From Sphingobacterium sp. UBA2700 (GTDB taxonomy: Bacteria; Bacteroidota; Bacteroidia; Sphingobacteriales; Sphingobacteriaceae), in NCBI GenBank assembly GCA_002354335.1, contig DELI01000027.1, forward strand, positions 58,236-122,235: a stretch of DNA of 64,000 nt, given 5' to 3'. The notes beneath the pieces are model-generated. The model was not told where the DNA came from. It made no database searches and worked only from the letters and a program-made list of their open reading frames with translations. The translations under genes were made by a program, and so were the position numbers. Positions 1-7,051 of this stretch are shown here, piece by piece. How positions within the stretch are numbered: the stretch's first letter is position 1; each line of letters begins with the position of its first letter.

Positions 1-321
1 AGAACGATTTTCGTCCAAAGACGTCGCGATAATGCCGACCCCCGTGTCAGACATTCCCTCGAATACCTTAATTTTTCGGTTTTTATCAAATCTTATCTTA
101 ATCTCCTTAATAGACTCCGCCGGAATAGAACGAGCACCTCGCGATGTAATCACATCGATACTCTCTTCATTAACTTGTTGCAAAAGCCCCTTGACCGTCC
201 CTTTTTTTGTTTTAATAGCAACCTGATATTCTTTTATCTCCCGCTCTAGGGATGATTGGGCCTGGATATTTGTAGTGAACAGCAGAAATAAAATCGAAAA
301 AAGATAGTGAAAATTTGCCAT
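1..321 (-). CDS. Secreted hypothetical protein, N-terminal part only
   Basis: The gene starts at the ATG at 321 and runs off the left edge after 107 codons with no stop, so only its N-terminus is visible. It opens with a hydrophobic leader (MANFHYLFSILFLL) ending in a QAQ-S cleavage-like site near residue 22, which suggests export by the Sec route. The remaining visible part is charged and contains no domain I recognise. The gene is followed upstream by a 500-base repeat-bearing spacer, so it probably has its own promoter. Function unknown. Confidence 0.6.
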   Translation of the reverse strand, partial: MANFHYLFSILFLLFTTNIQAQSSLEREIKEYQVAIKTKKGTVKGLLQQVNEESIDVITSRGARSIPAESIKEIKIRFDKNRKIKVFEGMSDTGVGIIATSLDENRS

Positions 322-428
322 GAGGTTAATGTTGTGTCTTAATTTTCTGTAAAGTTAAGGTTTTGGGTGTTGGCTGTGTGTTAAAAATAATTAAATGTAG
401 GGAAGGGAAAGGGTTTAGGGACTTTGTT

Positions 429-718
429 TTTGAACCATGAAAGGAAGGATTTAAGGATTGACAGGATCGGGTCTAACTATTAAGTACTAACTAATAAATA
501 CTACTTCAGGTAAGTTCTATATTATAACCAATCTAGACCCAATTCATACCCGCTCGCGAGCGGCTTTGATAGGGTTATGAAAGGGTTTTGAAAGGGCTTT
601 ATAAGGGTTATGAGTCGAATCGTTCCTAACCCGTTCTAGTATTAAGCACTTAGTACTTAGTACTTAGTAGTTAGACTCGATCCTGTCAATCCTTAAATCC
701 TTCCTTTCCTCGTTCAAA
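429..718. repeat. Composite inverted-repeat element A
   Basis: Two arms of about 50 bases (429-478 and 669-718) are near-perfect inverted copies of each other; their core reads AAAGGAAGGATTTAAGGATT followed by GACAGGATCG. Between them lie three to four tandem units of an AGGGTTATGAAAGGG type (about 570-620) and TAGTACTTAG-type direct repeats (about 640-672). The same three ingredients recur at 18175-18650, so this is a dispersed family rather than a chance palindrome. I see no open reading frame inside. The rest of the spacer (322-428, 719-777) shows nothing else. A non-autonomous mobile element or a REP-like repeat are both possible. Confidence 0.75.
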
Positions 719-777
719 GACAATACATCCTGTCCACCCTTTCCTCCTCCAATTCCACATTCTCTGTAAGTAACGTC

Positions 778-806
778 ACAAAAAAAGCCCCGAACTTCGG
801 GGCTTC
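778..806 (-). terminator. Intrinsic terminator of fabG
   Basis: GC-rich hairpin (GCCCCGA / TCGGGGC) followed on the minus strand by a run of seven T, 29 bases downstream of the fabG stop. Confidence 0.85.
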
Positions 807-834
807 ATAATATTCTATTTGTGAATTCAATTTC

Positions 835-1578
835 TTACAACATACCGCCATCTACTGGAATTACTTGTCCAGTTACGTAAGCTGATAGGTCCGATGCTAG
901 AAATACACAAGCATTTGCAACATCTTCAGGTTCTCCGGCGCGTTTCAATGGGATGTTTGCTTCCCATCCTTCAACCACCTTCGGGTCTAATACGTCTGTC
1001 ATTTCGGTGCGGATAAATCCTGGAGCAATAACATTGGTACGGATATTTCTTGATCCTAATTCTTTAGCTAGGGATTTTGAGAATCCGATGATACCCGCTT
1101 TAGAAGCGGCGTAATTTGCCTGTCCGGCATTCCCTTGAACACCTACTACGGAGCTCATGTTGATGATGCTGCCTTTGCGCGCCTTCATCATCACTTTTGA
1201 AGCTGCTTTCGATACATTGAAGACCGATTTCAAGTTGATGTTGATGACATCGTCCCAGTTTTCTTCTGTCATACGCATAAGTAAGCCGTCTTTTGTGATA
1301 CCGGCGTTGTTTACTACGATATCAAGCGCTCCAAAATCAGCAACGATATCATTGATTAATTTCTCGGCTTCATCAAATTTCGAGGCGTCCGAGCGATAGC
1401 CTTTTACTTGGGTTCCAAAGGCCTGAAGCTCTTGTTCTAGAGCTTGTCCTTTTTCAACAGATGATAAATAAGTGAAGGCGACATTTGCGCCATGCTGAGC
1501 GAATACCTCAGCGATTTTTCTTCCTATTCCTTTTGATGCACCTGTTACCAAGGCTGTTTTTCCGGCTAACAATTTCAT
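835..1578 (-). CDS. fabG: 3-oxoacyl-[ACP] reductase FabG
   Basis: Short-chain dehydrogenase of 247 aa that would reduce 3-oxoacyl-ACP with NADPH in each cycle of type II fatty acid synthesis in the cytoplasm. Visible motifs are the nucleotide-binding TGASKGIG near residue 13, NNAG near 91, the catalytic serine in NMSSVVG, and the YAASK catalytic pair (Tyr near 156, Lys near 160). The C-terminal VTGQVIPVDGGM is typical of bacterial FabG, and the length fits exactly. It stands alone between a terminator and the divergent mqo. A TTTG / CACTTTTG pair about 40-65 bases upstream on the minus strand resembles a Bacteroidota promoter with one mismatch. Other SDR functions cannot be excluded but the FabG signature is strong. 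Confidence 0.93.
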   Translation of the reverse strand: MKLLAGKTALVTGASKGIGRKIAEVFAQHGANVAFTYLSSVEKGQALEQELQAFGTQVKGYRSDASKFDEAEKLINDIVADFGALDIVVNNAGITKDGLLMRMTEENWDDVININLKSVFNVSKAASKVMMKARKGSIINMSSVVGVQGNAGQANYAASKAGIIGFSKSLAKELGSRNIRTNVIAPGFIRTEMTDVLDPKVVEGWEANIPLKRAGEPEDVANACVFLASDLSAYVTGQVIPVDGGML

Positions 1579-1788
1579 ATGTATTCTTATTAAATGCTTA
1601 CTTAATTAACCACAAAAGTGGAAAATAAACTGCATAATACAAAAAATGTTGACGAATAGGAAGGCTTGGATTTATTTTTTAAGGTCAAAAATATGCATAT
1701 CGCTAATGTTAATTGGGTATTTTTGATAAAATCACAAATATCTGATATGTTTCTGACAAAATTATTCGCTTATATATAATGCGAATAT

Positions 1789-1796
1789 TAATTTTG
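1789..1796 (+). promoter_or_regulatory. Probable -7 promoter box of mqo
   Basis: TAATTTTG fits the Bacteroidota -7 consensus TAnnTTTG and lies 20 bases ahead of the mqo start. No convincing -33 TTG is seen at the usual distance. Confidence 0.5.
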
Positions 1797-1815
1797 TAAC
1801 TCATTTAAAAATCAC

Positions 1816-3312
1816 ATGGGTAAGAAAACTAAGAAAACGGAAGTAGACGTCGTTTTGATTGGTGCTGGTATTATGAGTGCTACGCTAGGCACCTTAATAA
1901 ACGAGTTGAGTCCGGATATTAATATCGAGATTTTAGAACGTCTTGATGTTGTTGCCGCAGAGAGCTCCGACGCATGGAATAACGCCGGAACTGGACACTC
2001 CGCACTTTGTGAGTTAAATTATACTCCGGAGCAAGCAGATGGTTCTGTTAAGATTGACAAAGCGATCAATATCGCTGAGCAATACGAGGTTTCCAAGCAG
2101 TTTTGGTCTTACCTAGTTGAAAAAGGAATTATTAAGAATCCAAGTCATTTCATACGTCAAGTGCCACATATGTCGGCGGTTTTTGGAGAGAAGGATGTTC
2201 GTTTCTTGAAAACAAGATTTGAAACATTGACTCAACAAAACTTGTTCAAAGGTATGGAGTATACTGAAGACAAGCAGCAGCTGCAAGACTGGGTACCATT
2301 GATGATGGACGGTAGAGATAGCAATGAACAAGTTGCGGCGACGAAGATGGACATCGGTACAGACGTGAATTTCGGTGCTTTAACAAGAGATTTGGTTTCC
2401 TACTTGGATGGAAAAGATAACATCAAGCTTTCATTGAATCAAGAGGTGAAAGATATTGATCGTGAGGATGATGGTCGTTGGGAAGTTGAGGTGAAAGATT
2501 TGGCAACAGGCGAGAAGCGTGAGATTCTTGCGAAGTTTGTTTTCATCGGTGCGGGTGGTCACTCTTTATTATTATTAGAGAAATCGGGTATTCCTGAAGC
2601 TAAAGGCTATGGTGGTTTCCCGGTTGGTGGACAATGGTTGAGATGTACAAATGAGGATATCATTAAAGCGCATCATGCAAAAGTCTACGGTAAAGCTTCG
2701 GTAGGGGCTCCTCCGATGTCTGTACCGCATTTAGATACGCGTTATATCGACGGAAAGCAAGCCTTATTGTTCGGTCCGTATGCGGGTTTCTCGACTAAGT
2801 TCTTGAAAAAAGGTTCATACTTTGATTTACCTGCGTCGATTAAATTATCGAATATCCGTCCGATGTTATCTGCAGGACTTGATAACTTGCCGTTAACAAA
2901 ATATTTGATCACGGAAGTGATGAAAAAACCACAGGATAAATTGGATGCGTTGAAGCAGTTTATGCCGACCGCCAAAATGGAAGATTGGGAGATTGAAAAA
3001 GCTGGTCAGCGTGTTCAGGTGATTAAGAAAGATCCTAAGCATGGCGGAATCCTAGAATTCGGTACGGAAGTAGTTTCCAGTGCAGACGGTTCTATCGCAG
3101 CGCTTTTAGGTGCTTCTCCGGGTGCTTCTACATCAGTTGCTATCATGATCAACTTGTTGAAGAGATGCTTTCCTGATCGTGCGAAATCAGATTCTTACCG
3201 CAAGAAATTGCGTGAGATGATCCCTACATGGGGTAAAAAGCTTAACGATGATGCAGCGCTATGTCAATCGACACGCGAGCGTACGCACCGTTTGTTGAAT
3301 TTAGATAAATAG
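1816..3312 (+). CDS. mqo: Malate:quinone oxidoreductase
   Basis: FAD-dependent, membrane-associated enzyme of 498 aa that oxidises malate to oxaloacetate and passes electrons to quinone, working in the TCA cycle. The N-terminus carries the dinucleotide-binding VLIGAGIMSATLG, then the family-typical AWNNAGTGHSALCELNYTP segment (residues about 53-70). The family block GGFPVGGQWLRC and the FGPYAGFSTKFLK segment occur mid-protein, and the C-terminal SPGASTS region completes the FAD site. Length is standard for Mqo. A -7 box lies 20 bases upstream. The TPP riboswitch starts only about 14 bases after its stop, so either mqo transcripts read into the riboswitch or the next promoter sits inside the mqo 3' end. 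Confidence 0.96.
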   Translation: MGKKTKKTEVDVVLIGAGIMSATLGTLINELSPDINIEILERLDVVAAESSDAWNNAGTGHSALCELNYTPEQADGSVKIDKAINIAEQYEVSKQFWSYLVEKGIIKNPSHFIRQVPHMSAVFGEKDVRFLKTRFETLTQQNLFKGMEYTEDKQQLQDWVPLMMDGRDSNEQVAATKMDIGTDVNFGALTRDLVSYLDGKDNIKLSLNQEVKDIDREDDGRWEVEVKDLATGEKREILAKFVFIGAGGHSLLLLEKSGIPEAKGYGGFPVGGQWLRCTNEDIIKAHHAKVYGKASVGAPPMSVPHLDTRYIDGKQALLFGPYAGFSTKFLKKGSYFDLPASIKLSNIRPMLSAGLDNLPLTKYLITEVMKKPQDKLDALKQFMPTAKMEDWEIEKAGQRVQVIKKDPKHGGILEFGTEVVSSADGSIAALLGASPGASTSVAIMINLLKRCFPDRAKSDSYRKKLREMIPTWGKKLNDDAALCQSTRERTHRLLNLDK

Positions 3313-3325
3313 ATTTTATTAAACT

Positions 3326-3424
3326 TATGGGGTGCTTCTCCTGCATTTGCTAGGATAGGCTGAGATTATACCCAATACCTTAATTGGTAAAACCTGATCC
3401 AGGTAATGCTGGCGTAGGGATAAA
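3326..3424 (+). promoter_or_regulatory. TPP riboswitch (thi-box)
   Basis: The stretch has the canonical thi-box landmarks in order: GGGGTGC, the GGCTGAGA core followed by TTATACCC, then ACCTGATCCAGG and TAATGCTGGCGTAGGGA. These form the two helical arms that bind thiamine pyrophosphate. It lies 50 bases ahead of the PnuC-type transporter gene, so high TPP would be expected to switch that gene and its overlapping partner off. I see no clear terminator between it and the gene, so control may act on translation start. Confidence 0.95.
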
Positions 3425-3474
3425 GGATCTTGTTGCTATATAACATCCATAAGTTTTGTTCGAGGACATAATTT

Positions 3475-4116
3475 ATGGGTGTTTTTTTTATCGATTTATG
3501 GGATGCCTTATTGCAAACGACGCCGCTGGAGCGGTTCTCTGTTGTCTGCAGCATCATTCAGGTTCTTCTATCGAGGAACAATAAAGTGTCTAACTACTTT
3601 TTCGGCATACTCGGCATACTATCAGGGATGTATGTGCTTTTCGGTGCGAAACTCTACGCAGAGATTGCGTTAAATATGTACTACCTAGTTATGAGCGTTT
3701 ATGGTTGGTGGTATTGGGTAACGAATAAGGAAGCCAAGGAGCAGTCTATAACGCGCTGCGATAAGCGAGATTGGACGATTGTTTTAGGTATTGTCTTTAT
3801 TGGATTTATTGTTCTTTACTCGGTATTGAGTCATTTTACGGACTCGGATGTTCCCGTTTGGGATGCTTGGGTTTCCTCGACTGCATGGGCAGGTATGTGG
3901 CTTTTGGCCAAACGAAAGATAGAGAATTGGATATTGTTGAATATCAGCAATGCCTTTGCAATTCCATTGCTCGTCCATAAAGATTTGTACCTATTTGCGG
4001 CGTTGACCTCCTTTTTATTTATTGTTGCTATCTTCGGCTACCTGAAATGGCAGTTTATTATGCGAAATCAAGAAAAACTTACACATGCTTACTCCAGAAC
4101 AAATTCTAATTATTAA
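3475..4116 (+). CDS. pnuT: PnuC/PnuT-family thiamine transporter
   Basis: Integral membrane protein of 213 aa with about seven hydrophobic segments and the aromatic-rich VYGWWYWV region and WILLNISNAFAIPLL segment typical of PnuC-type facilitators. PnuC proteins import vitamin precursors by facilitated diffusion, trapped by later phosphorylation. Because this copy lies directly behind a TPP riboswitch, thiamine is the most likely substrate (PnuT) rather than nicotinamide riboside. The ATG at 3475 is the first start after the riboswitch. The gene's last 32 bases overlap the next gene. The substrate is an inference from the regulation. Confidence 0.88.
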   Translation: MGVFFIDLWDALLQTTPLERFSVVCSIIQVLLSRNNKVSNYFFGILGILSGMYVLFGAKLYAEIALNMYYLVMSVYGWWYWVTNKEAKEQSITRCDKRDWTIVLGIVFIGFIVLYSVLSHFTDSDVPVWDAWVSSTAWAGMWLLAKRKIENWILLNISNAFAIPLLVHKDLYLFAALTSFLFIVAIFGYLKWQFIMRNQEKLTHAYSRTNSNY

Positions 4117-5164
4117 AGAGTCGCAGGCTGAAGCGATTAAAATGAAATCACTAGCGCCTGCCACATTAAAGCTTGCCTATGAAAACCAATGGTTCAACTT
4201 GTGGGTGCCGAAAGTTTATGACGGATTAGAAGCTAGTCTGGTAGAGGGTTTGACTCTTTTGGAAGAGCTGGCATACGTAGATGGAGGCTATGCCTGGACA
4301 GTAACGCTTTGCTCTGGCGCCAATATGTTCGCCGGCTTCTTGGAGCCATCCTTGGCGAAGGGTATTTTCAGTCAACCAACGGTTTGCTGGGGTGGGAGTG
4401 GTCGCGCTGCGGGTACTGCCAATTGGGATGGAGAACATTATATCCTTTCGGGCGAGTGGCAATACGCTACGGGCGCTCCACACTTGACACATTTTACCTT
4501 AAATGCGAATTTATTGGATCAGGGCGTTCCGGTGCTCAATGAGGATGGGGAGCAAGCGGTATCTTCGTTTTTTGTACCGCGAGATCAGGTATTGATTCAT
4601 TATGATTGGACGTCATTTGGATTGGAATGTACCGCGAGCCATAGTTTCTCGCTTCAAAATATAAAGGTTACAAAGAATCATGCGTTCCTGTTAGATCCTG
4701 CGGCAAAGAAATCGGATTCGCCATTGTTTGATATCCCTTTTATGCCATTCGCAGAGATTACTCTATTGGTGAATTATGTAGGCATGTTTCGCCGTTTCCT
4801 AGATTTGGTGGAGAAGTATTTTTTCGAAAAGTCTAAAGATCCGAATTGGGCGAGCCAATACAGCAAGGAAAGGTTCAAATTGCTAGATGCTATACAAACT
4901 GATTTTAATGCGCGCAGAAAACATGTTTTCGCACTGGCGAAGACGATATGGGCGAATGTTATTGCTGGCAATTTCGAAGGTAATAACGGTCCCTATGAGG
5001 ATTTAGCGAGCTTTTCCAGAGCATTTGTCAAGGATATGCGATTGCAGGTCGTAGAACTATTTCCGCTACTAGGTATTCGTGCTTCGCAAGCAGAGCAGGA
5101 GATTAACATTGTTTTTCGTAATATCTTTACAGCGAGCCAACATAGTTTGTTGAACGGACGATAA
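4085..5164 (+). CDS. Acyl-CoA-dehydrogenase-like flavoprotein under TPP control
   Basis: A 359 aa protein of the acyl-CoA dehydrogenase / flavin-dependent monooxygenase fold. An N-terminal helical domain (VEGLTLLEELAYVDGG, about residues 50-67) is followed by the beta domain (WGGSGRAAGTAN, SGEWQYATGAPHLTH, about 100-140) and a C-terminal helical bundle. It does not show the usual catalytic glutamate context of true acyl-CoA dehydrogenases, so a hydroxylase or salvage enzyme is as likely. It begins inside the end of pnuT (32-base overlap), which makes translational coupling and TPP regulation likely. That places it in thiamine or thiamine-degradation-product metabolism by context only. It ends one base before a convergent gene. 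Confidence 0.75.
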   Translation: MLTPEQILIIKESQAEAIKMKSLAPATLKLAYENQWFNLWVPKVYDGLEASLVEGLTLLEELAYVDGGYAWTVTLCSGANMFAGFLEPSLAKGIFSQPTVCWGGSGRAAGTANWDGEHYILSGEWQYATGAPHLTHFTLNANLLDQGVPVLNEDGEQAVSSFFVPRDQVLIHYDWTSFGLECTASHSFSLQNIKVTKNHAFLLDPAAKKSDSPLFDIPFMPFAEITLLVNYVGMFRRFLDLVEKYFFEKSKDPNWASQYSKERFKLLDAIQTDFNARRKHVFALAKTIWANVIAGNFEGNNGPYEDLASFSRAFVKDMRLQVVELFPLLGIRASQAEQEINIVFRNIFTASQHSLLNGR

Positions 5165-5947
5165 TTAGCAATCGAATTGCCGACTGCCTTCAAACGCATA
5201 AGGCGAATTGGACAGGTTGATAATTACACGTTCCTCTTCATAATCTCTCGGACTCGAAAAGATAAAGTCTGGCTTTCCGTCTTTATCAAAGTCGCTAATG
5301 AACTGAATTTCGGTATGGGTGTCGTTGTACTGATCTTGCTGTAGTATCACACGGCTTAATCGATTGTCCTCATAGAGTTCTAGCTTATAAAATCCGGCAC
5401 CATTCTTTTCACGATCGTCAAAAGCTCTTCCTGAGGCTTTGATACTATACTGCTTTCCGTTGAATGAGAAAGAAGAGCTTTCATTTGGATTCAGAACTGA
5501 ATTTTGAATTGAAATACTATCGATTGCCCCAGCTTTCATTTCTTGTAAATTGAAAAATGCGTATGTCCGGTATTCCGGTAGAATCGTCTCTGTAGGCTGG
5601 CCAGAGCAAGGCTCTTCGGCTGCATGTTCAATCTTATATTTGATCTTGCCGATAAAGAATTGATCTCCTTTTTTATAAAGGGCAAGCCAAGTGCTGTCCA
5701 TGATCTTGCTGATCGATTCCGATTCCTCCCATATCCGATAGCTCGCTGGTAACAGGATATGGCCCTCAACAAGGCTGTCGAGCTGATTTTCCTCGATTCC
5801 TCTGGGGTTTTCCGTTAATGCGATGGAATCAACCCGCTGAGCTGTAGTGTCTAATTCGGAATTGTTTATTGCCGAATTACTCGTTGAGTTGCACTGCGTG
5901 AAAGTTAATAAAATAGCGATTGAAAGTATCGTTGATAGTTTTTGCAT
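5165..5947 (-). CDS. Hypothetical lipoprotein
   Basis: A 260 aa protein with a lipoprotein signal: hydrophobic leader and a cysteine at residue 19 (TFTQC). The mature part contains a DFDKDGKPDFIF segment resembling FG-GAP/VCBS-type calcium-binding loops near residue 217, otherwise no known domain. It is likely anchored in the outer or inner membrane. Its stop directly abuts the stop of the convergent plus-strand flavoprotein gene with no spacer, so no separate terminator exists between them. It lies 19 bases downstream of the 191 aa gene and may be cotranscribed with it. Confidence 0.75.
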   Translation of the reverse strand: MQKLSTILSIAILLTFTQCNSTSNSAINNSELDTTAQRVDSIALTENPRGIEENQLDSLVEGHILLPASYRIWEESESISKIMDSTWLALYKKGDQFFIGKIKYKIEHAAEEPCSGQPTETILPEYRTYAFFNLQEMKAGAIDSISIQNSVLNPNESSSFSFNGKQYSIKASGRAFDDREKNGAGFYKLELYEDNRLSRVILQQDQYNDTHTEIQFISDFDKDGKPDFIFSSPRDYEEERVIINLSNSPYAFEGSRQFDC

Positions 5948-5966
5948 AATTGTTAGAAATTACGAA

Positions 5967-6542
5967 TTATTTAGAAAGATCCGCAATACATTCTTCTCGA
6001 ATGTCCCATATTTCTTTTGCTGAATATTTTAATTCAGAATTCTTATCCACCCAGTTATTTAAGAACGTTTGGTGAATTTCTATTTTTTGTTCTCCAATTT
6101 CGTTCGGTTGGATTTCAACCTCAAAAAGAAGGTCGTCTAAGAAGTCCTCTGCAGAGGATCCTGTTCTCGTATAATCAAAATACTGTCCCCTGTATTTGAG
6201 GTAGGTATGTGCTTCGGGAATAAAATCGATATCATATTTCAATAACCGATCCTTAATTTTCGGCGTGTTTGTACCATTCATTCTAAAAATTCCTATAGTC
6301 AGCTGTATACCATAGAAACCATTTTCAACTGCTAAAGATTTCAGGAGGGCATGTTTGCTGCTGCAGGTTCCTTTATTTTCTGTGAAAACTGCTTTAAGGT
6401 TGTTTTTATCCGAATTTCGTCCATAATCCAAATTTTGTATAAATCTTGCAGCATCTCGAAATGAAAATATCTCCCTTTTTAAAAACTGGGCAGAAATTTC
6501 ATCGCTCGATTCAATCTTAAAATCTAACAGCTCAGCTTTCAT
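5967..6542 (-). CDS. Transglutaminase-like hypothetical protein
   Basis: A 191 aa cytoplasmic protein with no signal peptide. The arrangement GTCSSKHALLKSLAVENG (cysteine near residue 70), EAHTYLKYRGQYFDYT (histidine near 124, aspartate near 135) matches the Cys-His-Asp pattern and spacing of the transglutaminase-like cysteine protease fold. This is read by eye and no substrate can be named. It starts after a roughly 140-base leader with a strong hairpin and a TATATTTG box, and it precedes the lipoprotein gene by 19 bases. Confidence 0.6.
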   Translation of the reverse strand: MKAELLDFKIESSDEISAQFLKREIFSFRDAARFIQNLDYGRNSDKNNLKAVFTENKGTCSSKHALLKSLAVENGFYGIQLTIGIFRMNGTNTPKIKDRLLKYDIDFIPEAHTYLKYRGQYFDYTRTGSSAEDFLDDLLFEVEIQPNEIGEQKIEIHQTFLNNWVDKNSELKYSAKEIWDIREECIADLSK

Positions 6543-6549
6543 GAAAAAT

Positions 6550-6695
6550 CCTTTCTGTATTTTGATTGATGGCCATCCTAAAACCTAAGTCATCGATTTT
6601 AAATTTTAACCGGTGGCTTCAGCGCCCCCTGGTGGGCATAACGCTTCGGGCTTCATCGCAGCATATCAACTATTTTGGTTAGCCTAGCAAATATA
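6550..6695 (-). promoter_or_regulatory. Promoter and structured 5' leader of the 191 aa gene
   Basis: On the minus strand TATATTTG (6688-6695) matches the -7 consensus. The predicted leader of about 135 bases includes a GC-rich stretch (about 6605-6660) in otherwise AT-rich DNA. It can fold as AGCG, internal loop, GCCC, ACCA, GGGG, CGCT. No known riboswitch class is recognised. Confidence 0.4.
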
Positions 6696-6852
6696 TCAAT
6701 ATTATATAATTCCTTATGGACAATACTGGAATGATGGCGAGGATACAAAGCAGTAAAGCATAGATATCATCTATGTTTGCTGTAAGTTTTAAAAAAGTAA
6801 TTGTAGTTAATAGGAGGTTATTGGTTGGGAGTAATAGGTATGAGGTGGGATC

Positions 6853-6945
6853 TTAATCCTCTTCTGAATTAAAATCATCACCATCATACATGAATTCTAC
6901 TAGGATCGTATTGATCTCTGCTAATAATACTTCGTCTTTAATCAT
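6853..6945 (-). CDS. Possible 30-residue acidic peptide
   Basis: A short open frame reads ATG at 6945 to TAA at 6853 and encodes MIKDEVLLAEINTILVEF plus an acidic tail (about 10 of the last 12 residues polar or acidic). It lies 106 bases behind the FAD/NAD(P)-binding protein gene on the same strand, with a purine-rich AAAAGAA just ahead of the ATG and a TATATTCG box about 20 bases further up. It could be a peptide substrate, a small regulator or a chance frame. No homologue is known to me. The remaining bases between 6543 and 7051 hold no other gene. Confidence 0.35.
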   Translation of the reverse strand: MIKDEVLLAEINTILVEFMYDGDDFNSEED

Positions 6946-7051
6946 TTCTTTTAAATTTTATTTATACGAATATAGGTGAGTATTTTGATGTTAGCATTAC
7001 TAATGCATTAAGATTATGTTAAGTGATGTATCGGATAATATTATGACCGAT

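Noticed and set aside
640..672. TAGTACTTAG direct repeats considered as a CRISPR array
   Set aside because: Units are about 10 bases, contiguous and without spacers; they belong to the composite repeat element.
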